This document shows positions 1-5,288 of a stretch of 7,133 nucleotides of DNA, piece after piece. Source of the stretch: JBIOUF01 sp044866695 (GTDB lineage Bacteria; Actinomycetota; Actinomycetes; Propionibacteriales; Nocardioidaceae). Every line of letters begins with the position of its first letter. Position 1 is the stretch's first letter. The notes under the pieces were generated by a model. That model saw only the letters and a program-made list of their open reading frames with translations, was not told where the DNA came from and made no database searches. Location: NCBI GenBank assembly GCA_044866695.1, contig JBIOUF010000163.1:1-7133 (forward strand), given 5' to 3'. A program made the position numbers and the translations under genes.

Positions 1-741
1 GCTTCCGCTCCAGCCGCGCTCGCCGACCCCGGCGGCGCCGCGGGCGACCAGCAGCCCTCCTGGTCCGTGGTGCTCCCCGGCGCCGCGGGCCTCGGGCTGC
101 TCATGGGCGCGGCGCTGGGCGCCGCGCAGGTCTGGGCGCTGCGCGGTGCGGTGCCGCATCCCTGGCGCTGGGTCGGGGCCAGCGCCGCCGGGTGGGCCCC
201 CGCCATGGCGGTCGTCTTCGCCGGTGCCACCGCTCCCTCGGACCCGCTCTCGCTGTCCGCCTCCGTCGCGCTCGGCGTCACCACCGGTGTGCTGGCCGGG
301 CTGGCGCTCGGGGCGGTCACCGGGTGGTTCCTTCCCTCGCTCACCGGTCTCTCCGCGTCCGGACGCATCGTCCTGCACCTGCTCGGCTCCCCCGCCCACG
401 GCCTGCTCTCGGGGTCCGTCGTGGGGCTCCGGGTCACCGGCGCCCGCACCGGCCGGCGGCACGAGCTGCCCGTGAAGTACGCCGCGGGACCCCGTGGGCT
501 GGTCGTCGTCCCCGGCCGACCGGAGCTGAAGCACTGGTGGCGCAACGTCGCCGCGCATGCCGAGGTCGACGTGCTGCGAGACGGCCGCTGGCAGCCGGCC
601 GACGCGGTGGTGCTGGGTCCGGACGACCCGCGCTACGCCGCCGCGCGGATGACCTACCTCGCCCGCTACCCCAGAGCGTCCTTGCCCGCGGCCCAGCCGG
701 TGGTGCTGGTCGCCGTACCGGCTGCTCCGGTGGTCATCTAG
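1..741 (+). CDS. Membrane protein with C-terminal deazaflavin nitroreductase-like (DUF385-type) domain, 5' partial
   Basis: The reading frame is open to the left edge, so the start is probably outside the window. GTG codons at 67 and 70 are possible internal starts but would remove a plausible N-terminal part. Counting from the first codon in view, residues about 24-46, 54-77 and 86-112 are hydrophobic and Gly/Ala-rich, consistent with three membrane helices. The segment GAALGAAQVWALRG resembles the repeated G-x3-G-x2-Q-x3-LR pattern of small multi-helix membrane proteins. From about residue 120 the protein becomes soluble: VTGARTGRRHELPVKY, then GLVVVPGRPELKHWWRN, then a basic stretch and a Tyr-rich end (YLARYP). 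This order matches the split-barrel proteins related to F420-dependent nitroreductases (GRRSG-x-R, then a HPxWxxN-type motif). The domain assignment is by eye and moderate. Neither F420 binding nor any substrate can be concluded. The gene ends 20 bases before repeat copy A and may be the last of a + strand unit. Confidence 0.7.
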   Translation, partial: ASAPAALADPGGAAGDQQPSWSVVLPGAAGLGLLMGAALGAAQVWALRGAVPHPWRWVGASAAGWAPAMAVVFAGATAPSDPLSLSASVALGVTTGVLAGLALGAVTGWFLPSLTGLSASGRIVLHLLGSPAHGLLSGSVVGLRVTGARTGRRHELPVKYAAGPRGLVVVPGRPELKHWWRNVAAHAEVDVLRDGRWQPADAVVLGPDDPRYAAARMTYLARYPRASLPAAQPVVLVAVPAAPVVI

Positions 742-760
742 CGCGACCGCGCCGGCGTGT

Positions 761-842
761 TTGTGGCCGATGCCTGCACGGATCCGCGCTTGTGGCCTCT
801 GGCTGCGGCGACACGCCGAGTCGGCCTGCAGTCATCGGCCAC
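761..842 (+). repeat. Intergenic repeat copy A (82 bases, three-motif element)
   Basis: This copy starts with TTGTGGCCGATG, has a degenerate second motif TTGTGGCCTCTG 29 bases later (790-801), and ends with the inverted motif CATCGGCCAC (833-842). Compared without gaps to copy B read on the - strand, I count about 61 of 82 identical positions. The first 19 of 20 and the last 12 bases are matched and the centre is diverged. It lies in the 172-base gap between the nitroreductase-like gene and the xdhC-like gene, just upstream of the latter's promoter. I do not recognise it as a named element. No transposase or target-site duplication is seen. Confidence 0.8.
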
Positions 843-900
843 GTTGTGGCGCGGGGCGGCTGGCCACCCCGGGCCAGACCCCCCGGTGAGCGCGGCGCAC

Positions 901-906
901 TAGCGT
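901..906 (+). promoter_or_regulatory. Putative -10 element of a leaderless promoter for the xdhC-like gene
   Basis: TAGCGT fits the actinobacterial -10 pattern TANNNT. It is followed by 7 bases and then the ATG at 914, which places the expected transcription start at or very near the start codon. No Shine-Dalgarno sequence is evident before the ATG, which agrees with a leaderless message. No convincing -35 hexamer is seen about 17-18 bases upstream. The GTG at 905 would overlap this element, which is one reason to prefer ATG 914 as the start. Confidence 0.55.
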
Positions 907-913
907 GGGTGCC

Positions 914-1396
914 ATGTCCCGAGTGTCCCTTCTCGTCGTCGGTGACGGGCCGGTGGCCGACGCGTTGGTGTCGATGTCGCAGCTGCTCGGCTGGACGCCG
1001 ACCGCCGCGACGTCCCTGTCCGAGGTGGAGGCCGGCCTGCCCTGCGCCGACGCGGTGGTGGTGACCAGCCACGACGACCAGGTGGACGGCCCGGCGATCT
1101 GCGCGGCGCTCGACGTGGGCCCGGCGTACCTCGGTGCGATGGGGTCGCGGCCCACCCAGGCCAGGCGGCGAGAGTGGCTGCTGGACCACGGGGTCGACCA
1201 GGCCGCGCTCGCGACGGTCCGCGGCCCGGCCGGGCTCGACATCGGCGCCGACGCCCCGCCGGAGATCGCCCTGTCGATCCTGGCCGAGGTGGTGGCGACG
1301 CTGCGCGGCGCGTCCGGCCTCGGGTCGATCAGCGACCGCGACGGGCCCATCCACCCCGACCAGCCGCCCGGTACGGCGACCTGCCCCACCGGCTGA
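914..1396 (+). CDS. XdhC family protein, Rossmann domain only
   Basis: The product has 160 residues. The N-terminus LLVVGDGPVADAL (residues 6-18) is a strand followed by a glycine-rich nucleotide-binding turn, as in the C-terminal Rossmann domain of XdhC/CoxI proteins. Further family hallmarks follow in order: VVVTSHDD (48-55), YLGAMGSRPTQARR (72-85) and GPAGLDIGADAPPEIALSI (104-122). The N-terminal XdhC/CoxI domain of full-length members (usually well over 250 residues) is absent, so this is a single-domain form. Full-length XdhC binds the molybdenum cofactor and assists its sulfuration and insertion into xanthine dehydrogenase-type enzymes. Whether the domain-only form does this is unknown, and no molybdoenzyme gene is in the window. 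The start at ATG 914 is chosen over GTG 905 because the family homology begins directly after it and a leaderless -10 sits just upstream. The gene is convergent with the ATL gene and flanked by two inverted repeat copies. Confidence 0.85.
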   Translation: MSRVSLLVVGDGPVADALVSMSQLLGWTPTAATSLSEVEAGLPCADAVVVTSHDDQVDGPAICAALDVGPAYLGAMGSRPTQARRREWLLDHGVDQAALATVRGPAGLDIGADAPPEIALSILAEVVATLRGASGLGSISDRDGPIHPDQPPGTATCPTG

Positions 1397-1458
1397 CCCG
1401 CTGGCGCCTTCGCCGGCTGGTGCACCCGAACCGCTGGGTGGCCGGCCCGCCGGTCCAG

Positions 1459-1542
1459 TTGTGGCCGATGACCGCAAAGACACGCCGCGGGACGCTGTCG
1501 GCATCGGCCACAAGCGCGCCATCGTGCGGGCATCGGCCACAA
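1459..1542 (-). repeat. Intergenic repeat copy B (84 bases with perfect 12-base terminal inverted repeats)
   Basis: Read on the - strand from 1542, the copy has TTGTGGCCGATG (1542-1531), a second perfect direct copy (1513-1502) exactly 29 bases later, and the inverted motif CATCGGCCACAA (1470-1459). The motif order and spacing equal those of copy A, with the whole element in the opposite orientation. It occupies almost half of the 183-base gap between the convergent xdhC-like and ATL genes. Either of the two direct motifs could pair with the inverted one in RNA or single-stranded DNA, giving alternative stems of up to 12 pairs. No other gene-like signal is seen in this gap. Confidence 0.85.
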
Positions 1543-1579
1543 CCCCGCCTACCCGCCGCGCCCACGAGCCCCCATTGGT

Positions 1580-1873
1580 TCACGGCCACCAGACGGCCTG
1601 GTCGAGGTCCACCCGGCCGGTCGGCCGGAGCGGGGTGGCCTCGGCGGCGTAGTGGTCCAGCGCGGCGGCCTCGTGGCCACGGGGGGGCGAGCCGTCGGCA
1701 CGGACCACGCGCCACCACGGCACCGGACCGCCGTACGTCGACAGGACCCGGCCGACCAGCCGGGGACCCGACCCCACCGCCTCTGCCAGCAGGCCGTAGG
1801 TGGTCACCCGGCCCGGCGGCACCCGCTCGACGAGCGAGAGCACCGCCTCCACGTAGTCGGGGTCCAGGCTCAC
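1580..1873 (-). CDS. Alkyltransferase-like (ATL) protein, MGMT DNA-binding fold without the reactive cysteine
   Basis: The product has 97 residues. PPGRVTTYGLLAEAVG (19-34) and GPRLVGRVLS (36-45) are the DNA-binding helices of the O6-methylguanine-DNA methyltransferase C-terminal domain. The active-site motif PCHRV is replaced by PWWRV (52-56), so the alkyl-accepting Cys is Trp53. ATL proteins with Trp at this place bind O6-alkylguanine without repairing it and are known in other bacteria and in fission yeast to hand the lesion to nucleotide excision repair. The length of about 100 residues fits small ATL proteins. The start is GTG 1873, whose bases overlap the stop of the upstream membrane-protein gene as GTGA. 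It is therefore the last gene of the MoxR operon. From memory, an ATL-type gene also lies close to moeZ in Mycobacterium tuberculosis, so the neighbourhood may be old. A run of seven C occurs in the gene (1681-1687). Confidence 0.87.
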   Translation of the reverse strand: MSLDPDYVEAVLSLVERVPPGRVTTYGLLAEAVGSGPRLVGRVLSTYGGPVPWWRVVRADGSPPRGHEAAALDHYAAEATPLRPTGRVDLDQAVWWP

Positions 1874-2409
1874 TGCCGCGCCCACCCGGCCCGCCGCACG
1901 ACCGCCGCGGCCACCAGGGCCACCACGGCGAGCGCCGCGCCCGACAGCACCGCGCCTCCCGGCGGCCCGCTCTGCGCCAGCGCCGCGCACACGCCCCAGA
2001 GGACGACCGTGGCCGCCGTCGCCGCCGCGCTCCGGCGCAGCCAGCGGACCAGCGTCACGCGGTCGAGGACCAGGCCCGCCGGACCGTGCGCCGCGAGACC
2101 CGACGCCACGTGCACCACCAGCACCGCGACCGCAGCCGGCAGCGTCCACGCCGACAGCGGGCCTTCGACGCCGAGCGCCCAGTAGCCCGCGAGCCAGAGC
2201 AGCAGCACCAGGGGGGCCGCGGAGCCGGGCGTCACCGCCGCGAGCACCGCAAGGAGGCCGGTCACCGACACCGGCCACGGCGCGACGCCCGCACCCGCGG
2301 CCGTCGCCGTGGCCAGGAACAGCAGGACCGCGAGAGGAACCGCGGCGGCGAGCAGCCGCTGCTGCGCCGAGCCATGGACCAGCCGGCGCAGCGCTGGTGG
2401 GCGGCTCAT
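1870..2409 (-). CDS. Multi-helix membrane protein of the MoxR-DUF58 operon
   Basis: The product has 179 residues and is rich in Ala, Val and Leu. Hydrophobic segments lie at about residues 18-40, 44-60, 62-80, 88-108, 128-146 and 152-172, so four to six membrane helices are likely. Short basic stretches (RRLVHG near the N-terminus, VRWLRR near 122, VVRRAGWARQ at the C-terminus) suggest a cytoplasmic N-terminus and some cytoplasmic loops. No motif links it to a known enzyme or transporter family. The ATG start at 2409 overlaps the DUF58 stop as ATGA, and its own stop overlaps the ATL start as GTGA, so it is a genuine operon member. Membrane proteins of unknown role frequently follow DUF58 genes, and a part in the same membrane complex is an inference. 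Confidence 0.8.
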   Translation of the reverse strand: MSRPPALRRLVHGSAQQRLLAAAVPLAVLLFLATATAAGAGVAPWPVSVTGLLAVLAAVTPGSAAPLVLLLWLAGYWALGVEGPLSAWTLPAAVAVLVVHVASGLAAHGPAGLVLDRVTLVRWLRRSAAATAATVVLWGVCAALAQSGPPGGAVLSGAALAVVALVAAAVVRRAGWARQ

Positions 2410-3695
2410 CGGGTCACCGCGCGCGCTCGGGCGGCTCGGCGGGCGATCGTGCGCAGCACGTCGTCCAGGGGATGCCCACCCCGCCAGGGCACCACGGGTA
2501 CGCCGCTGCGGCGAAGCCGGCCCAGGACGTGGTCCCGCTCGAGCAGCCGCATCCGCCACGCCAGGGCGGCCACGTCGTGCGGGCTCCCTGGTGCCACCTC
2601 GGGAAGGGTGTCCACGACCACGACCGTCACGCCGCTTCGGGCCAGCCGGGTCGTGGTGGCCACCGCGCCGGGGGCGAGGACCGGGCTGAGCACCAGCGCG
2701 ACCGCGCCGGCGGGCACCCGGAACCGACCACCGGCCGGGTCCTGCCATGCCGGGTCGCCCGGCGCGACCCGGGCCAGGGTGTGCAGGACCCGGTGCAGGT
2801 GGCGGCGTCCGGTCGAGGCCGGCGCCGCGAGCTGGTGCGCCGAGCCGAGCACGCGCAGCGCGACCCGGTCACCTCGGCGGAGGTGGTGCTCGGCGACGCC
2901 CGCCGCGGCACGCACCGCCGTGTCCAGGCTGGTGGCGGGCGGTTCGCCGACGTCGGAGCCGGCGTCGACCAGGAGCAGCACGGCCGCGTCCTCCTCCGCG
3001 CGGGTGACGGTGACGTGCAGCCTGCCGGTGCGCTGGGACACCCGCCAGTGCACGCGACGGACGCGGTCGCCGGGCTGGAACTCCCGGATGCCGGCGAGCT
3101 CGTTGCCGCTGCCGGGACGGCCGGCCGGGTGCAGCCCGACCAGCCCCACCGGATGCGGGGGGGGTCCGCTGCCCTCGAACCGGGCAGCGCGGGGCAGCAC
3201 CACCAGCGGGTGCGCCTGCACCGGCACGGGACCCCACACCCAGCCCGCCCAGGGCGAGAGCACCGCCACGTGCCCCGCGCCCACCGGGCGGCTGCCCCAT
3301 CGGGTGGGCACGACCTGGACCGAGGCGGACAGGCCCGCGGCGGCGTGCGGTCGGGCCCCGACCCCGACCACCCCGGCGGGCGGCCGGACCCGCAGCCACC
3401 GGCGGGGCGGGACCAGGACGGTGAGGTGCTCGACCGGGTCGTCGGCGGTGACGGCGACCAGCAAGCGGGTCGACTGGCCCTCGGCGACCGCCGCGGCACC
3501 GAGCGAGGACACCGACCGCGGTGGCGCGGTCGGCCGCCGCCGGAGCGCCGCGGCGGCGAAGCCCGCCAGCGGCATCGCGAGGACCAGCAGGTCGGGCCGG
3601 CCCACGACGACCGCCGCCAGGGCCAGGACCGCCGCGCCGGCCGCGGCTCGCGACAGCATCTCGGTGGGCTGCCACCCGGTCGTCACCGGGGTCAT
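2406..3695 (-). CDS. DUF58 domain-containing membrane protein (vWA-like)
   Basis: The product has 429 residues. Two hydrophobic segments at about 15-32 and 34-52 anchor the N-terminus. A beta-rich region follows, including RWGSRPVGA and SPWAGWVWG, typical of DUF58 proteins. The family signature is clear: GNELAGIREFQPGD (197-210) followed by RVRRVHWRVSQRTGRL (211-226). The next segment AAVLLLVDAGSDVG (237-250) corresponds to the first strand of the vWA-like fold, where a metal site DxSxS may stand. Here it reads D-A-G-S-D, so the site is degenerate. DUF58 proteins are encoded beside MoxR ATPases and are thought to be their membrane-bound partners. The ATG start at 3695 overlaps the moxR stop as ATGA and has a GAGG five bases upstream. 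A run of eight C lies in the gene (3157-3164). Confidence 0.9.
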   Translation of the reverse strand: MTPVTTGWQPTEMLSRAAAGAAVLALAAVVVGRPDLLVLAMPLAGFAAAALRRRPTAPPRSVSSLGAAAVAEGQSTRLLVAVTADDPVEHLTVLVPPRRWLRVRPPAGVVGVGARPHAAAGLSASVQVVPTRWGSRPVGAGHVAVLSPWAGWVWGPVPVQAHPLVVLPRAARFEGSGPPPHPVGLVGLHPAGRPGSGNELAGIREFQPGDRVRRVHWRVSQRTGRLHVTVTRAEEDAAVLLLVDAGSDVGEPPATSLDTAVRAAAGVAEHHLRRGDRVALRVLGSAHQLAAPASTGRRHLHRVLHTLARVAPGDPAWQDPAGGRFRVPAGAVALVLSPVLAPGAVATTTRLARSGVTVVVVDTLPEVAPGSPHDVAALAWRMRLLERDHVLGRLRRSGVPVVPWRGGHPLDDVLRTIARRAARARAVTR

Positions 3696-4660
3696 GCCGG
3701 CCTCGCGGAGGGCACCGGGACGGTCGACAGCACGCTCTGGGTGACCGTCGCGCCGCTGGCCTCGGTGAGCCAGAGCTCGGGCCGCAGCGTGATCCGGTGG
3801 GCCAGCACGGCCGGAGCGACCGCCTTGACGTCCTCGGGCACCACGAAGTCGCGGCCCGAAACCACGGCGTACGCCCGGGCCACCAGCATCAGCGTCTGCG
3901 CGCCGCGCGGCGAGGCGCCCATGAGCACCTGCGGGTGGTCACGGGTGGCCGCGGCCACGGCGACGCAGTACCGGCCGACGGTTTCCTCCACCCTGACCGT
4001 CTCCACCGCGGCCTGCATCGCCAGCAGTCCCTGGGCGTCGGTGACGGCGCTGAGGGTCTGCGCCTCCGTACGCCGCTCCAGGCGGCGGGCCAGCACCGCC
4101 CACTCCTCGTCACCGTCGGGGTATCCGAAGGAGACCCGGGTCGCGAACCGGTCCAGCTGCGCCTCGGGAAGCGGGTAGGTGCCTTCGTACTCGACGGGGT
4201 TCGCCGTCGCGACCACGTGGAACGGCGGCGTCAGCGGGAACGTCCGGCCCTCGACGGTGACCTGGCCCTCCTGCATCGCCTCCAGCAGGGCAGCCTGGGT
4301 CTTCGGCGGGGTGCGGTTGACCTCGTCGGCGAGCAGCAGCCCGGTGAAGACCGGCCCGGGCCGGAACTCGAAGTCGCCGACCCGCTGGTCGTACACGAAC
4401 GAGCCGGTGAGGTCGGCCGGGAGCAGGTCGGGGGTGAACTGCACCCGGACGAACCCCAGCCCGAGGGACTGCGCGAACGACCGGGCGGCCAGCGTCTTGC
4501 CCAGGCCCGGGAAGTCCTCCACGAGGACGTGCCCACCGGCGAGGATGCTGGCCAGGACCAGCGACAGAGCGCGTCGCTTGCCGACGACGGCCCGCTGCAC
4601 CTCGTCCAGCACCGCACCGGCCAGCCGGGCGGCGTCGGGCACGCTGAGCGGCGCGGTCAC
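3692..4660 (-). CDS. MoxR family AAA+ ATPase
   Basis: The product has 322 residues, the usual MoxR length. The Walker A motif is DFPGLGKT (49-56), Walker B is LLLADEVNR (108-116), sensor 1 is VVATANP (149-155), and the family hallmark EGTYPLPEAQLDRF (159-172) is intact. GASPRGAQ (248-255) carries the sensor 2 arginine. All catalytic elements appear to be present. MoxR ATPases act as chaperone-like activators of partner proteins, commonly vWA or DUF58 proteins and membrane complexes. The start is GTG 4660: the N-terminal helix and the VVGKRRAL motif follow at the expected distance, GAGG stands four bases upstream, and the start overlaps the preceding stop as GTGA. The frame stays open further upstream to about 5149, but that extension has no family similarity and overlaps another gene. 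Confidence 0.95.
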   Translation of the reverse strand: MTAPLSVPDAARLAGAVLDEVQRAVVGKRRALSLVLASILAGGHVLVEDFPGLGKTLAARSFAQSLGLGFVRVQFTPDLLPADLTGSFVYDQRVGDFEFRPGPVFTGLLLADEVNRTPPKTQAALLEAMQEGQVTVEGRTFPLTPPFHVVATANPVEYEGTYPLPEAQLDRFATRVSFGYPDGDEEWAVLARRLERRTEAQTLSAVTDAQGLLAMQAAVETVRVEETVGRYCVAVAAATRDHPQVLMGASPRGAQTLMLVARAYAVVSGRDFVVPEDVKAVAPAVLAHRITLRPELWLTEASGATVTQSVLSTVPVPSARPA

Positions 4661-5205
4661 AGCGCCTCGATCCGGGTCAGCAGCGCGTCGACCGCCGCGG
4701 GGGTGAGCCTGGTGGGACGTGGCCCGCGGCCGCTGCCGGGGTCGCGCCGCCGGCCTTCGGCGGCGTCCACGTGCCCGGCCAGCGCGACCAGCTCCCGGCC
4801 GAGCAGCGCGGCGGCCCCGTCCGGGTCGGCGTCGCGCCGCATGCCGTGCCGGTCCAGCAGCCGCTGGTCGGCAAGCCGGACCAGCTGCCGCAGCAGCTGC
4901 ACGTCGCCGGTCCGCGACACCAGGTGCGCCTCGATGTGCCGCTCGAGCAGGTCCAGCCGCGGGTCGCGGCCCGGTGGGCGGACCGGGTCGTCCGCCGCCA
5001 CCAGCCACCCTGCCTCGCCGGCCTCCGCGCCGGACAGGGCAGCCCGCAGCGTGGCCCAGGTGGCCAGGGCGCCGAGGACGGCGAGGGCGAGGAGTCCTGG
5101 GTCCGGGCGCCCGCCGAACAGCAGGACCACCGCGCAGACCGACGCCCACAGGGCGACCACTCCGGCGGCCACTCCGGCGGCCCTGGCCAGGACGGCCCGG
5201 GTCAC
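4657..5205 (-). CDS. Two-helix membrane protein with cytoplasmic helical domain, between DUF4129 and MoxR genes
   Basis: The product has 182 residues. Hydrophobic segments at about 8-30 and 36-56 form a helical hairpin with a short loop (GGRPDPG). The rest is soluble and probably cytoplasmic, with a helical stretch RLDLLERHIEAHLVSRTGDVQLLRQLVRLADQRLLDRH split over residues 83-120, then a basic Arg/Gly/Pro linker (151-166) and a final helix. I do not recognise a named domain. Its position suggests a membrane adaptor for the MoxR system, which is an inference. The start is GTG 5205 with GGAGAG upstream, and it overlaps the stop of the 28-codon ORF as GTGA. The stop overlaps the moxR start as GTGA. 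The phase with both neighbours supports the frame chosen. Confidence 0.82.
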   Translation of the reverse strand: MTRAVLARAAGVAAGVVALWASVCAVVLLFGGRPDPGLLALAVLGALATWATLRAALSGAEAGEAGWLVAADDPVRPPGRDPRLDLLERHIEAHLVSRTGDVQLLRQLVRLADQRLLDRHGMRRDADPDGAAALLGRELVALAGHVDAAEGRRRDPGSGRGPRPTRLTPAAVDALLTRIEAL

Positions 5206-5288
5206 CGGGCGCTCTCCGGTCCGGACCCGCGCTGGGTCCGCGGCCGTCGGTGCGCAGGCAGGCCGGCCGGCTCGGTCTGCTCGCTCAT
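5202..5288 (-). CDS. Candidate 28-codon ORF bridging the DUF4129 gene and the next operon gene
   Basis: The ORF has ATG at 5288 and TGA ending at 5202. The ATG overlaps the stop of the DUF4129 gene as ATGA and its stop overlaps the GTG of the following gene as GTGA, exactly like every other junction in this operon. A Shine-Dalgarno-like GGAAGAG (5303-5297) stands eight bases before the ATG. About 25 of 28 codons end in G or C. The peptide begins MSEQTEPAGL and is then rich in Arg, Pro and Gly, with no hydrophobic segment, so it looks hydrophilic and possibly disordered. It could be a real microprotein, or a spacer ORF whose translation carries ribosomes from one gene to the next. The same frame is open for several hundred bases upstream, so openness by itself is not evidence. 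No family is recognised. Confidence 0.5.
   Translation of the reverse strand: MSEQTEPAGLPAHRRPRTQRGSGPESAR

Noticed and set aside
905..1396. GTG 905 as start of the xdhC-like gene
   Set aside because: It would add three residues, lies within the putative -10 TAGCGT, and has no ribosome site. ATG 914 fits the family start and the leaderless pattern.
1397..1458. Intrinsic terminator directly after the xdhC-like gene
   Set aside because: Only short, interrupted G+C pairings could be drawn and there is no U-tract. The adjacent repeat gives a better stem.
734..1542. - strand open frames of 236-268 codons covering the xdhC-like gene, with starts inside repeat copy B
   Set aside because: The + strand frame encodes clear XdhC motifs and has a promoter-like site. 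The antisense frames have Arg/Gly/Pro-biased composition. Translation starting in the repeat is not supported.
761..1542. CRISPR array
   Set aside because: There are only a few 12-base motifs in mixed orientation with unequal spacing around a gene, and no regular repeat-spacer series.
761..1542. Composite transposon carrying the xdhC-like gene
   Set aside because: The inverted copies resemble ends, but no transposase is present in the window and the flanks show no target-site duplication. It is kept only as an open possibility in the findings.
1580..1873. Active O6-methylguanine-DNA methyltransferase
   Set aside because: The alkyl-accepting cysteine is replaced by tryptophan and the N-terminal domain is missing, so it is called ATL.
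1174..3744. Very long open frame on the + strand (856 codons), antisense to the operon
   Set aside because: It runs opposite to recognised DUF58, membrane and ATL genes and its product is an Arg/Pro/Gly-rich string with no domain. Such frames are expected when third codon positions are nearly all G or C.
2397..4178. 593-codon + strand open frame opposite the DUF58 and MoxR genes
   Set aside because: It lies antisense to two confidently assigned genes and no recognisable protein features are seen.
3692..5149. Extended 485-residue MoxR
   Set aside because: The extra N-terminal sequence is Arg/Pro-rich without homology and overlaps the 182-residue membrane protein gene. GTG 4660 gives the normal family length.
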